Assembly (NCBI GenBank): GCA_028141885.1
Contig: JAOIQU010000002.1
Location: forward strand, 1-64,000
Reading direction: 5' to 3'
From: Flavobacteriales bacterium
GTDB taxonomy: Bacteria > Bacteroidota > Bacteroidia > Flavobacteriales > UA16
Length of the DNA: 64,000 bases
This document shows positions 17,771 through 25,972 of the stretch, piece by piece. The notes below the pieces were generated by a model. That model searched no databases, had not been told where the DNA came from, and saw only the letters and a program-made list of their open reading frames with translations. Position numbers and translations under genes: made by a program. Numbering within the stretch: position 1 is the stretch's first letter; the number at the start of each line of letters is the position of its first letter.

Positions 17771-18805
17771 TCACGCATAGACGTGGGAGCCCTCGCTGCA
17801 ATTGATGCACATCGGGATGTCCGCACGTCCTGCGAAGAGCGTGCTTCGAAAGCGCTTGTAGCGCTCGTTGTGCCAAATGTCAGCCATGCGCTCTTCCTTC
17901 AATGAGCCCATCACGTGCTGGGCGTCCTTGTCGAAACAACAAGGCACCACACGGCCGTCCCATGTGATGACCGCGCCCTGCCACATGCGCCAGCAGGCGT
18001 TCTCGAGCTCATTGCGCAAGGTCCATTCGCCAGTCAGGGAGTTGCGGTCGTACCGTCGGTGCTTTGGCGATTCGGTCAGCAGCGGATGGCCGTCCCGCGG
18101 GTCGTCCAGTTGGGCGGTCTTGATTTCCACCTCGTCCACGCCGCTTTCCTTGGCCGCGCGAAGCAAGTCGGGCACCTCGTGCTCATTGGGACCGACCACC
18201 AAAAACTGCCACACCAAATGAGGGCCTCGGCCCCGTTGTCGTTTGGCGTTGACCATGGTTTGGGTTCCTTCCATGACCTTGTGAAGCGAACCTCCGATGC
18301 GGTAAGAGGAATACGTGTCCTGCGTCAGCCCGTCGATGGAAATGATCAAGCGACTCAAGCCAGCATCAATCAACTTGTGGCATTGCGCGTCGGTGAGGTG
18401 ATGCGCGTTGGTGGAGGTGGAGCTGTAAAGGTTGTGGTCCGTGCAACGGGCAATCAACGTGTCGAGCTGGGGATGCAGCAGCGGTTCGCCCTGGAAGTAC
18501 AAGTTCACGTAGGTCAGCCAGGGGGCGAGGTCGTCCAACCACCTCACGGCATCGGCCACGTCCAGCATGCCCGTTGGCCGTGTGAAGGCACGCAATCCGC
18601 TCGGGCACTCCGGGCATCGCAGGTTGCAAGACGTGGTCGGTTCAATGGACAGGGAGGTGGGCATGGCCTTGGAAGGCATGGCCGGTTGCCCGCTTAGCTT
18701 GGCTTTCCAATGACCCATGGCAAGCCGCGCCAAGTTCGACAGCCGTCGGGGCGTGAGGCCCTGCATTCGGCGCCACCGGTCTTGGACTTTGCCCCATCTT
18801 CCCAT
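17771..18805 (-). CDS. Radical SAM / SPASM-domain protein
   Basis: About 344 residues. The N-terminal domain has SLSIEPTTSCNLRCPECPSG: Cys 60, 64 and 67 form the CxxxCxxC site for the SAM-binding 4Fe-4S cluster. Core radical-SAM features follow (VNLYFQGEPLLHP, then LIISIDGLTQDTYSSYRIGG). The C-terminal third has SPASM-type cysteines: CWRMWQGAVITWDGRVVPCC, then MADIWHNERYKRFR and MCINCSEG at the end, for auxiliary clusters. SPASM proteins modify peptides or other macromolecules or act on sugars and cofactors; no substrate peptide gene is adjacent. Start at 18805 is set by a box 4 nt away and by divergence from the DUF3109 gene; a longer reading would enter that gene. Confidence 0.85.
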   Translation of the reverse strand: MGRWGKVQDRWRRMQGLTPRRLSNLARLAMGHWKAKLSGQPAMPSKAMPTSLSIEPTTSCNLRCPECPSGLRAFTRPTGMLDVADAVRWLDDLAPWLTYVNLYFQGEPLLHPQLDTLIARCTDHNLYSSTSTNAHHLTDAQCHKLIDAGLSRLIISIDGLTQDTYSSYRIGGSLHKVMEGTQTMVNAKRQRGRGPHLVWQFLVVGPNEHEVPDLLRAAKESGVDEVEIKTAQLDDPRDGHPLLTESPKHRRYDRNSLTGEWTLRNELENACWRMWQGAVITWDGRVVPCCFDKDAQHVMGSLKEERMADIWHNERYKRFRSTLFAGRADIPMCINCSEGSHVYA

Positions 18806-18809
18806 GCCC

Positions 18810-18817
18810 GAAAGGTA
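18810..18817 (-). promoter_or_regulatory. -7-like box TACCTTTC, 4 nt from the radical SAM start
   Basis: Minus strand TACCTTTC-GGGC-ATG. Last base differs from TAnnTTTG. Only 9 nt separate it from the opposing box at 18827-18834. Confidence 0.45.
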
Positions 18818-18826
18818 CGTTCTGGC

Positions 18827-18834
18827 TACCTTCG
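18827..18834 (+). promoter_or_regulatory. -7 box TACCTTCG, 5 nt from the DUF3109 start
   Basis: Plus strand TACCTTCG-TCAGG-ATG. Fixes the start at 18840 although the frame is open from 18717. Confidence 0.5.
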
Positions 18835-18839
18835 TCAGG

Positions 18840-19421
18840 ATGATCAGGATCGGCGATGCCTTGTTGAGTGAAGACGTGTTTGACGAACATTTCGCGTGCG
18901 ATTTGACGGCGTGCAAAGGCGCTTGCTGTGTGGAAGGAGACAGCGGTGCGCCGTTGACCCAGGTGGAGGTCGGACAACTTGAAATGGCTTGGGAACACGT
19001 GGCGCCTTTGCTGCCTGAGAAAGGCCGTCAGGCGGTCGAAGCGCAAGGACTGGCCGTCACCGATTCGGACGGAGATTTGGTCACACCGCTGGTGGAGGGC
19101 AAGGAATGTGCCTACACCGTGTTCGATTCGGACGGCACGGCAAAGTGCGGGTTGGAGCAAGCCTACTTTGCAGGGAAGACCCAATGGCGTAAGCCGCTCA
19201 GCTGTCATTTGTACCCCATTCGCGCCAAAGAATTGATCAATTTCACGGCCCTGAATTACCACCGCTGGCCCATCTGCGAGGCGGCTCGACTTTGTGGCAA
19301 AGCGGGCAAAATGTCTGTCTTGGACTTTTGCAAGGATGCTCTGATTCGGAAGTTTGGGGAACCGTGGTACGCAGAAGCACAAGCAGCCCAAGCACTATGG
19401 CGAGAATCCAAGGCGCCATGA
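18840..19421 (+). CDS. DUF3109 family protein (Cys-rich, YkgJ-like)
   Basis: 193 residues from the ATG at 18840. It begins MIRIGDALLSEDVFDEHFAC and carries DLTACKGACCVEGDSGAPL, a CxxxCC-type cluster, then ECAYTVFDSDGTAKCGLE, KPLSCHLYPIR and ICEAARLCG. The eight or so conserved cysteines and the CHLYPIR motif are those of the Bacteroidota DUF3109 family, related to YkgJ/CxxCxxCC zinc- or iron-binding proteins. Biochemical role unknown; metal binding is inferred. It is the first gene of a tightly packed plus-strand run (OmpA-like, panD, YbhN, rfaE2). Confidence 0.85.
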   Translation: MIRIGDALLSEDVFDEHFACDLTACKGACCVEGDSGAPLTQVEVGQLEMAWEHVAPLLPEKGRQAVEAQGLAVTDSDGDLVTPLVEGKECAYTVFDSDGTAKCGLEQAYFAGKTQWRKPLSCHLYPIRAKELINFTALNYHRWPICEAARLCGKAGKMSVLDFCKDALIRKFGEPWYAEAQAAQALWRESKAP

Positions 19422-20821
19422 TTGCCCTGCCCAAGCGTGCCGCATGTGTGGCTTGGATGGCATGCTGTATGGGTGCCTCGGTCGTCGCCGTGTCCCAATC
19501 GTTTGAGCCGATCGGCCAGCACGCTGTCGTGCTGGGGATGGATTCAAACCAGGTTTACTTGGCCGTAGCACGAGCCCAAACGTCGCTGCACCAATCCTTG
19601 CTTCAGCGCTGGGAGGTGCATGCTGCACCGCGAACAGGCGGGGAGATGAGGGACCTGAGGGTCCAGCCCAAACAAGTGGCCGCTTGGAGCGGGTTGCGCC
19701 ACATTCAGCACGTCGCCATTCACAGTCAAGGCCGCAAAGCGGTGATCGCCGCCCAGCAGCACGGCGACGATTTGGACTTATTTTTGTCATATCAGTTGAG
19801 CGATCGAGTTGAGGATGGGGAAGAGCGTTGGACCGAACCGCGGCCTCTCGATGGGCTGAATTCGCAAGCGGACGAAGTGTTCCCGCGATGGGAGGGCCAG
19901 GATTTGGTCTTCGCCTCAAACCGCACGGGAGCCTTCACGGTCTACGACGCCTCGGCAGCGCTTCAGTTGTTGCGTGCCACGCGCCGTGAAGGCCTGCCCG
20001 ATGGCCTGGCAGACGTGTTGTCGGTCGTGACGGTGGGCCCCTCGTTCACTTGGGTCTCTGGGAGGCGTTCGCATGGTGCAGCGCTGTCAGTTCAGCAATG
20101 GGATTGGCCGCAGCCCACGTCACCTGTGCCTGAAGGATGGACGCTGTGTGTGTCGCTGAAAGATGAAACGCAGGCTGCTGGAGCCCTCGCCGTGCGCGCT
20201 GTGGACTCGGGGGACTTGATCCGCACGTTCGATCTGGACTCAGAAGGATGTGCATCCCTTGCCGGCTTGCCGGCCGACCGAGCGTGGTCTTTCCAGTGGG
20301 ACGGAACGTCGTTTGGCAACCCATCCACGCCGAAAGAGGCGTTCGCCGACCTTCGGTCCCCCGACGGCCGGTTGGTCCGACGGTACATCTTGAACGCCTC
20401 CAAGGGGTGGTCCTTTGTCGTGCTGCCCTTGGATGCCATTCAAGAGCTCTCAGGCGCAAACAAAGAAGACGGCAGCGCGTGGCCACAAGCCGACTTCGCC
20501 CTGCTTCATTACGAGCATGGACAGGCAAGTCCGTCCGAAGCATCATGGCAAGCGTTCCAAGCGTGGGCGGATGGGACCAGTATCCCTGAGGAACCGGGAC
20601 GCTGGACCGTCGTAGGGCACACGGATGCGTCTGGTGCGCAGCATGTGAATGACAAGCTGAGCTTGGACAGGGCCGAGCGCATCGCGTCGTACTTGGTGGA
20701 CGAAATGGGCTGGCCCAGATCCTCGGTTGAAGTCAGGGGGGCAGGCAGCGCGGAGCCCTTGGGAGAGGACCTTGCCCAAAACCGTCGGGTCGAGGTGCTT
20801 TGGGTCCCTTCAATGCAGTAA
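19418..20821 (+). CDS. OmpA-domain protein with TolB/PD40-like N-terminal region
   Basis: 467 residues from the ATG at 19418, which overlaps the DUF3109 stop as ATGA; an in-frame ATG at 19397 is possible. The N-terminus (LPKRAACVAWMACCMGASVVA) is a signal peptide. Residues ~100-180 include EVFPRWEGQDLVFASNRTGAF, a WD40-like PD40 (TolB-type) blade. The C-terminal ~80 residues are an OmpA/MotB peptidoglycan-binding domain: VVGHTDASGAQHVNDKLSLD, RAERIASYLV and QNRRVEVLWV. The likely role is tethering or sensing between outer membrane and peptidoglycan. Combined PD40-OmpA proteins are common in Bacteroidota. Confidence 0.8.
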   Translation: MIALPKRAACVAWMACCMGASVVAVSQSFEPIGQHAVVLGMDSNQVYLAVARAQTSLHQSLLQRWEVHAAPRTGGEMRDLRVQPKQVAAWSGLRHIQHVAIHSQGRKAVIAAQQHGDDLDLFLSYQLSDRVEDGEERWTEPRPLDGLNSQADEVFPRWEGQDLVFASNRTGAFTVYDASAALQLLRATRREGLPDGLADVLSVVTVGPSFTWVSGRRSHGAALSVQQWDWPQPTSPVPEGWTLCVSLKDETQAAGALAVRAVDSGDLIRTFDLDSEGCASLAGLPADRAWSFQWDGTSFGNPSTPKEAFADLRSPDGRLVRRYILNASKGWSFVVLPLDAIQELSGANKEDGSAWPQADFALLHYEHGQASPSEASWQAFQAWADGTSIPEEPGRWTVVGHTDASGAQHVNDKLSLDRAERIASYLVDEMGWPRSSVEVRGAGSAEPLGEDLAQNRRVEVLWVPSMQ

Positions 20822-20826
20822 TTTCG
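20819..20826 (+). promoter_or_regulatory. Box TAATTTCG sharing its TAA with the upstream stop codon
   Basis: Plus strand TAATTTCG-CGCC-ATG: TAA at 20819-20821 ends the OmpA-domain gene and the ATG at 20831 starts panD. Same geometry as the boxes before tatC and before the 10159-10509 gene. Confidence 0.4.
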
Positions 20827-20830
20827 CGCC

Positions 20831-21181
20831 ATGCTCATCAACGTCATGCGCGCCAAGCTGCACCGCCTCACGGTGACCCAGGCGGATTTGAATTACATCG
20901 GCAGCATCTCCTTGGATCCTGACCTCATTGAGGCGGCAGGACTTGTGGAAGGAGAGCGCGTCCAAATCGTCAACATCAACAACGGCGAGCGCTTGGAGAC
21001 GTACGTCATCACCGGAGAACGAGGCACAGGCCAAGTGTGCCTGAACGGCCCCGCGGCCCGCAAGGTGCAGCCTGGCGATGTCATCATTGTCATCGCCTAC
21101 GGTCTGATGACCCCAGAAGAAGCCAAGGATTTCCAGCCCACGGTGCTCTTCCCTGACACGGCCACAAATCGCCTCGCATGA
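20831..21181 (+). CDS. panD: Aspartate 1-decarboxylase
   Basis: Pyruvoyl-dependent decarboxylase making beta-alanine for pantothenate and CoA. The 116-residue proenzyme starts [26 protein letters not shown]; autocleavage is expected between Gly24 and Ser25 of YIGS, giving the pyruvoyl group. Further landmarks are [18 protein letters not shown], the GEIcLNGAAA-like [15 protein letters not shown], and VIVIAYGLM. The stop overlaps the following YbhN gene by 4 nt, so CoA synthesis and a membrane protein share one transcript. Confidence 0.95.
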   Translation: MLINVMRAKLHRLTVTQADLNYIGSISLDPDLIEAAGLVEGERVQIVNINNGERLETYVITGERGTGQVCLNGPAARKVQPGDVIIVIAYGLMTPEEAKDFQPTVLFPDTATNRLA

Positions 21182-22143
21182 CGCTGAAGAAGGGCCTCAC
21201 CACGCTGGTGTTTTTTGGCATTGGTGTCGGTTTGTTTTGGCTGGCCATGCAAGGCGTTGAGGACCCCGAGGCGTTGAAGCGGGACATGAGGTCCGCGCAG
21301 TGGTGGGGCATTGCTTCGTCGTTTGTCATGGGCTACCTGGCCATTGTGTCGCGTGGCATTCGCTGGAATTTGCTGCTTGCGCCCATGGGTCATCGTCCAT
21401 CTCCAGTCAGAAGTGTCCACGCCGTGGCGTTCTCGTATTTCGCCAATGCGTTCGTGCCGCGCTCTGGAGAAGTTGCCAGATGTGCGGCGTTGAATCAAAC
21501 GGACGACATCCCCGTCGACCAGCTGTTTGGCACCGTGATCACGGAGCGGGTGGTGGACTTTGTGATGTTGTTTGGTTTGGTGGGCTTCGCCTTGCTGACC
21601 AACCTCGATGCGTTTTTGCAGTTGATGAATGAGGCCCAGTTGCCAGCCACACCCACGTTGGCAGGATTGGCCGTCCTCGGGGCGGCGGGAACCGGGGGCT
21701 TGTGGTGGCTTTCCCAACAGCACGGTCGAGATGGCATTTTGGGCAAGGCGGCCGGGTTTCTGCAAGGCATCGGCACCGGCATTCGCAGCGTGCTTGCCAT
21801 GGAAAAGAGGGCGCAGTTTTTGGCCCACACGTTCTTCATTTGGGCGATGTATTTTCTGATGTCTTACGTCCTGTTCAAGGCCATTCCAGCGGTCAGTTCC
21901 TTGGGGCTGACGGACGCGGTGTTGGTGATGGTGGCTGGCGGATTTGGGATGGTGCTTCCAGCCCCAGGGGGCATCGGGTCGTACCACTGGGCGGTGTCCC
22001 TTGGTTTTGCAGCAGTGGGGTTTTCCGGTGATGTGGGCTTTGCTGTGGCCAACGTGGTTTGGCTGACCCAAACGGCCATGATTGTGGTGACAGGCGGCCT
22101 GGGCTATGTGATGTTGTTCTTGCATCGGATGCGCCATGCTTGA
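21178..22143 (+). CDS. YbhN/UPF0104 flippase-like membrane protein (second copy)
   Basis: 321 residues, about eight transmembrane helices, same family as the protein at 16649-17734 but clearly divergent. The hallmark loop is [20 protein letters not shown] at about residues 257-276 (PxPGGIG). The first half has [20 protein letters not shown] and [20 protein letters not shown], also family-typical. Overlaps panD (4 nt) and rfaE2 (8 nt), so strongly coupled. No soluble lysyltransferase domain. Neighbouring rfaE2 suggests, but does not show, a role in handling a lipid or glycan for the envelope. Confidence 0.85.
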   Translation: MTLKKGLTTLVFFGIGVGLFWLAMQGVEDPEALKRDMRSAQWWGIASSFVMGYLAIVSRGIRWNLLLAPMGHRPSPVRSVHAVAFSYFANAFVPRSGEVARCAALNQTDDIPVDQLFGTVITERVVDFVMLFGLVGFALLTNLDAFLQLMNEAQLPATPTLAGLAVLGAAGTGGLWWLSQQHGRDGILGKAAGFLQGIGTGIRSVLAMEKRAQFLAHTFFIWAMYFLMSYVLFKAIPAVSSLGLTDAVLVMVAGGFGMVLPAPGGIGSYHWAVSLGFAAVGFSGDVGFAVANVVWLTQTAMIVVTGGLGYVMLFLHRMRHA

Positions 22144-22639
22144 CCGCGTCAATCAACCCGCCTCGGAAGTGCTTTCGCAAGTCCGTTCGTGGCAATCGCA
22201 AGGGTTGTCGGTGGTCTTCACCAACGGGGTCTTTGATTTGCTCCATGTGGGCCATTTGGCGGTGCTCGAAACGGCGGCTTCTCACGGAGATCGGCTTGTG
22301 GTTGGACTGAATTCAGACGCGAGTGTCCGTCGCTTGGGCAAGGGGGCGGATCGTCCTGTGCATGGTCAAGAAAATCGGGCCAAGCTGATCGAGGCGCTGC
22401 GGTGTGTGGACGCCGTCGTGATTTTCGACGAGGACACGCCCCTGGACTTGATCCAAGCCCTGAGGCCTTCCGTGCTTGTCAAAGGCGGTGACTACGACGC
22501 AGCGAGCACCGATCCCGAGGATTCGAAATACATGGTGGGCAGCACGGAGGTGAAAGGATGGGGCGGGAGCGTTGTGGCGGTGCCTTTGGTGCCTGGCGAA
22601 AGCACAACGTCCACACTGAAGCGCATCAGAACCTCCTGA
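22136..22639 (+). CDS. rfaE2: D-glycero-beta-D-manno-heptose 1-phosphate adenylyltransferase (RfaE2/HldC)
   Basis: Activates heptose-1-phosphate to ADP-heptose for the lipopolysaccharide core. 167 residues. The nucleotidyltransferase motif is TNGVFDLLHVGHLAVLETA (HxGH), followed by VVGLNSDASVRRLGKGADRP, NRAKLIEALRCVDAVVIFDE and the C-terminal VLVKGGDY. It is the stand-alone adenylyltransferase; the kinase half found in fused HldE is absent. First 8 nt overlap the YbhN gene. A hairpin follows before the convergent accC. Confidence 0.9.
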   Translation: MLDRVNQPASEVLSQVRSWQSQGLSVVFTNGVFDLLHVGHLAVLETAASHGDRLVVGLNSDASVRRLGKGADRPVHGQENRAKLIEALRCVDAVVIFDEDTPLDLIQALRPSVLVKGGDYDAASTDPEDSKYMVGSTEVKGWGGSVVAVPLVPGESTTSTLKRIRTS

Positions 22640-22645
22640 ACGCAC

Positions 22646-22671
22646 GAACGCCCGACCGAGGCCAGGCGTTC
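22646..22671. terminator. Hairpin between convergent rfaE2 and accC
   Basis: GAACGCC (22646-22652) pairs with GGCGTTC (22665-22671) across a 12-nt loop. It lies between two stop codons, as expected for a shared terminator, but no T-run follows. Confidence 0.4.
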
Positions 22672-22692
22672 AAATGTTGGGCCGGAGAAGGC

Positions 22693-24027
22693 TTACACGT
22701 TTTCTTCTTCCAGGAATTTGGTGGTGAAGTCGCCGTCGCGGAAACGCTGGTTGCGCATCAACCTTTGGTGGAAGGGGATGGTGGTCTTCACGCCTTCGAT
22801 GATGTACTCATCCAACGCACGTTGCATCTTGGTGATGGCTTCCTCACGGGTTTGGGCAACGACGATGAGCTTGCTGATCATGCTGTCGTAGTGGGGAGGA
22901 ATCATGTACCCAGCGTAAGCGTGTGTGTCGACCCGAACGCCATGGCCTCCAGGGGCATGGTAATCTGTGATGCGTCCCGGGCTTGGTGCCCAATTGCGGT
23001 CAGGATCCTCCGCATTGATGCGGCACTGGATGCTGTGGAGCTTGGGGAAGTGGTTGCGACCGCTGATTTTTTCACCGGCAGCCAATTTGATTTGTTCTTT
23101 GATCAAATCGTAATCGATGACCTCTTCCGTGATGGTGTGCTCCACCTGAATCCGGGTGTTCATTTCCATGAAGTAGAAATCCCGGTTGGCATCGACTAAA
23201 AACTCGACCGTCCCGACGCCTTCGTATTTCACGGCCTCAGCAGCCTTGATGGCGGCTTCGCCCATGGCCTCACGAAGCTTGTCCGTCATGTAGGGAGACG
23301 GCGTTTCTTCCACGAGTTTTTGGTGGCGACGTTGGATGGAGCAGTCACGTTCGCTCAGGTGACACGCCTTGCCTCGGTAATCAGAAGCGATTTGGATTTC
23401 AATGTGGCGGGGCTCCACCACAAATTTCTCCATGTACATGCCGTCGTTGCCAAACGCCGCACCAGCCTCACGCCGCGTTGATTCCCAGCCTTCGGCCAGT
23501 TCCTCATCGTCATGACACACTCGCATCCCCTTGCCGCCACCACCAGCAGTGGCTTTGAGCATGATGGGGTACCCGATTTCTTGGGCGCAGGCTTTTGCCT
23601 CTTCGAAGTCGGCTAGGATGCCTTCACTTCCGGGAATGGTTGGCACGCCGGCCGCCTTCATGGTGGCTTTGGCAGACGCCTTGTCACCCATCGCGTCGAT
23701 CATCTCAGGGCTCGCGCCGATGAATTTGATGTCGTTCTCAGCACAAATCCGAGAGAAATTGGCGTTTTCGGACAAGAAGCCGTAGCCTGGGTGAATGCCG
23801 TCGGCATTGGTGATTTCCGCAGCGGCAATGATGTTGGGGATGTTGAGGTAGCTCTGGGCACTCGGCGCAGGACCAATGCAGACAGCTTCATCGGCGAACC
23901 GAACATGAAGGCTGTCGCGGTCTGCGGTTGAGTAAACGGCAACCGTTGAAATGCCCATTTCACGGCATGTGCGGATCACGCGAAGCGCGATTTCGCCTCG
24001 ATTGGCAATCAGGATTTTCTTGAACAT
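22693..24027 (-). CDS. accC: Acetyl-CoA carboxylase, biotin carboxylase subunit
   Basis: Carboxylates biotin on AccB using ATP and bicarbonate, the first half of malonyl-CoA formation. 444 residues, standard length. Visible features: [35 protein letters not shown], the Gly-rich ATP loop [14 protein letters not shown] at about 155-168, [20 protein letters not shown] and [42 protein letters not shown] with the catalytic Glu/Arg region, and [16 protein letters not shown]. Downstream of accB by 22 nt, in the order fabH-accB-accC. Confidence 0.96.
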   Translation of the reverse strand: MFKKILIANRGEIALRVIRTCREMGISTVAVYSTADRDSLHVRFADEAVCIGPAPSAQSYLNIPNIIAAAEITNADGIHPGYGFLSENANFSRICAENDIKFIGASPEMIDAMGDKASAKATMKAAGVPTIPGSEGILADFEEAKACAQEIGYPIMLKATAGGGGKGMRVCHDDEELAEGWESTRREAGAAFGNDGMYMEKFVVEPRHIEIQIASDYRGKACHLSERDCSIQRRHQKLVEETPSPYMTDKLREAMGEAAIKAAEAVKYEGVGTVEFLVDANRDFYFMEMNTRIQVEHTITEEVIDYDLIKEQIKLAAGEKISGRNHFPKLHSIQCRINAEDPDRNWAPSPGRITDYHAPGGHGVRVDTHAYAGYMIPPHYDSMISKLIVVAQTREEAITKMQRALDEYIIEGVKTTIPFHQRLMRNQRFRDGDFTTKFLEEENV

Positions 24028-24049
24028 GGGTTCAGGTGCTCTGAGGGGT

Positions 24050-24577
24050 TCAAGAAGGGTCGATCAGGAAGAGAGGCTGGTCGTACTCGACAGGGGAGTT
24101 GTCGTCCACGAGCACCTTGACAATCTTGCCTTGGACTTCCGCTTCGATCTCATTGAAGAGTTTCATGGCTTCAATGACGCACACTGTGTCACCTGGCTTG
24201 ATGACGTCACCAACCTCGGCAAAGACGTCTTTGTCCGGGGAGGGGCGGCGATAGAACGTGCCAATCATGGGCGACTTGACTTCGATCAAGTTGCTGGTGT
24301 CTTCCGCTGGCGTTGGAGCAGGTGCTGGAGCAGGCGCAGGTGCCGCGGCTGGGGCTGGCGCCGGAGCCGCTGCAGCGACTGGGGCGGCTTGGACCATGGC
24401 CTGCGGCATGGCTGCCGGGACTTGAATGGTCTGCACAACCTGCTCTTCTTTTTTGCCCCTGCCTTTGGGCATTTCAGATTTGATGGTGAGTTTGAAGTCT
24501 TTCTGTTCGATTTCGACTTCAGTGACGCCCGCACGGGCAACAAATTTGATGAGGTCTTGAATTTCCGTCAGTTTCAT
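24050..24577 (-). CDS. accB: Acetyl-CoA carboxylase biotin carboxyl carrier protein
   Basis: 175 residues. The N-terminal part ([32 protein letters not shown]) is the BCCP entry region. Residues ~55-95 are an Ala/Pro-rich flexible linker. The biotinyl domain follows, with [20 protein letters not shown]: the Lys of EAMK is biotinylated. [21 protein letters not shown] is the thumb-containing segment. It acts with AccC and a carboxyltransferase encoded elsewhere. A TACCTTTC sequence lies about 25 nt upstream of the ATG. Confidence 0.95.
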   Translation of the reverse strand: MKLTEIQDLIKFVARAGVTEVEIEQKDFKLTIKSEMPKGRGKKEEQVVQTIQVPAAMPQAMVQAAPVAAAAPAPAPAAAPAPAPAPAPTPAEDTSNLIEVKSPMIGTFYRRPSPDKDVFAEVGDVIKPGDTVCVIEAMKLFNEIEAEVQGKIVKVLVDDNSPVEYDQPLFLIDPS

Positions 24578-24627
24578 GTCGGAGTGGTTTTGCGTTGGAA
24601 AGGTAGGTCAGGTGCCGTGAACCGATG

Positions 24628-25620
24628 TCATTTTGAGCCGTCATAGGCCCACTTGAGGTAAACGGCACCCCAAGTGAATCCTCCGCCAAAGGCAGCGAGG
24701 ATGAGGTTGTCTCCACGTTTGAGTTGAGACTCCCAATCGTGCAAACACAATGGGATGGTGGCGGCAGTCGTGTTGCCGTATTTCTGGATGTTGATCATGA
24801 CCTTCTCGTGGGGAAGGCCTGTGCGTCTTTGGGTGGCGTCAATGATGCGAAGGTTGGCTTGGTGAGGGACCAACCAGGCGACGTCATCAGCGGTCAGGTT
24901 GTTCCGCTCCATCACCTCGTAGCTCACGTCGGCCATGTTGGTCACTGCGGCTTTGAAGACGGGTTGCCCGTCTTGGTAAATGAAGTGTTGCTTCGCATCC
25001 ACAGTGTCGTGACTTGCAGGTCGGAGCGAACCTCCAGCGGGCATGCACAAGAAGTTTCCACCTGCGCCGTCGGAGTGCAACTGGCTGTCCAACACGCCAC
25101 AGTCGCCTTCGTCTTGTTGGAGCAACACGGCCGCTGCGCCGTCCCCAAAGAGCACACATGTGGTGCGGTCTGTGTAGTCGATGATGGAGCTCATTTTGTC
25201 GGCTCCGACGACCACCACGTTCTTGGCGGAGCCGTTTTCCACAAACTGAGCTCCTGTGGTCAAGGCAAACAGGAATCCGCTGCAGGCCGCACTCAAGTCA
25301 AAACCCCAGGCCTTGTGGGCTCCGGACTTGTGGCCGATGAGGTTGGCCGTGGAGGGAAACAACATGTCAGGGGTGACCGTGGCACAAATGATGATGTCAA
25401 TGTCCATGGGGTCCATCCCTGACTTGGCGCACAAGGACTTCACAGCTTCTGCGCCCATGTCCGAAGTGGCTTTGTCGGGATCTTTCAAAATGCGACGTTC
25501 CTGGATGCCTGTTCGCGTCCGGATCCACTCGTCGGTGGTGTCGACCATTTTTTCCAGGTCAAAATTGGTGAGCTTGTCGTCTGGCAAATGCCCGGCGACA
25601 CAGGTGATTGCTGCTGCCAT
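24628..25620 (-). CDS. fabH: 3-oxoacyl-ACP synthase III
   Basis: Condenses acetyl-CoA (or another acyl-CoA) with malonyl-ACP to start fatty-acid synthesis. About 330 residues from the ATG at 25620. Landmarks: DEWIRTRTGIQERR, FDLSAACSGFLFALTTGAQF with catalytic Cys at ~112, VVVGADKMSSIIDYTDRTTC, WLVPHQANLRIIDA with catalytic His at ~245, and KYGNTTAATIPLCL with the Asn. Start chosen because a TACCTTTG box lies 18 nt upstream; the longer frame would pass through that box. It heads fabH-accB-accC after rpmF. Confidence 0.95.
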   Translation of the reverse strand: MAAAITCVAGHLPDDKLTNFDLEKMVDTTDEWIRTRTGIQERRILKDPDKATSDMGAEAVKSLCAKSGMDPMDIDIIICATVTPDMLFPSTANLIGHKSGAHKAWGFDLSAACSGFLFALTTGAQFVENGSAKNVVVVGADKMSSIIDYTDRTTCVLFGDGAAAVLLQQDEGDCGVLDSQLHSDGAGGNFLCMPAGGSLRPASHDTVDAKQHFIYQDGQPVFKAAVTNMADVSYEVMERNNLTADDVAWLVPHQANLRIIDATQRRTGLPHEKVMINIQKYGNTTAATIPLCLHDWESQLKRGDNLILAAFGGGFTWGAVYLKWAYDGSK

Positions 25621-25638
25621 GAGTGAGGGTGTGAGCGC

Positions 25639-25646
25639 CAAAGGTA
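25639..25646 (-). promoter_or_regulatory. -7 box TACCTTTG upstream of fabH
   Basis: Perfect TAnnTTTG on the minus strand, 18 nt before the fabH ATG. With the terminator at 25716-25751 it separates fabH-accB-accC from the yceD-rpmF transcript. Confidence 0.55.
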
Positions 25647-25715
25647 GAAGCCACATTCAGGCGCTTCGCCGCCAAAAATGGGGAGTCTTCAACGATGTCC
25701 GTGGAAAAGTTGAGA

Positions 25716-25751
25716 CAAAAAAAAGGACCCCGACATGGAACCCTTTTTGTC
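25716..25751 (-). terminator. Rho-independent terminator after rpmF
   Basis: On the minus strand AAAAAGGGTTCC pairs with GGGGTCCTTTTT (some G-T pairs) around an ATGTC loop and runs into eight T. It lies 27 nt after the L32 stop. The A-run on the other arm would also make it work in reverse. Confidence 0.7.
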
Positions 25752-25777
25752 AATCACTTGGGATTGAAATGTTGTCG

Positions 25778-25966
25778 TTACGCTTCTTCGCGCTCCATCA
25801 CGACCTTCCCTTTGTAGTAGAGCTTTCCTTCGTGCCAGTGGGCGCGGTGGAACATGTGAGGTTGGCCTGTGGTGGGGCATGTGCTCACGTTGGCTGCTGT
25901 CAGGGCGTCGTGGGTGCGGCGCTTCCGCGTGCGCGTTTTGCTTTGCCGTCTTTTGGGATGTGCCAT
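25778..25966 (-). CDS. rpmF: 50S ribosomal protein L32
   Basis: 62 residues starting MAHPKRRQSKTRTRKRRTHD, the classical L32 N-terminus, followed by CPTTGQPHMFHRAHWHEG. Only one Cys of the zinc ribbon remains (in VSTCPTTGQPH); a C- form of L32 without full zinc binding is common in bacteria. It follows the YceD gene by 6 nt, as in most bacteria. Confidence 0.95.
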   Translation of the reverse strand: MAHPKRRQSKTRTRKRRTHDALTAANVSTCPTTGQPHMFHRAHWHEGKLYYKGKVVMEREEA

Positions 25967-25972
25967 AATGCG

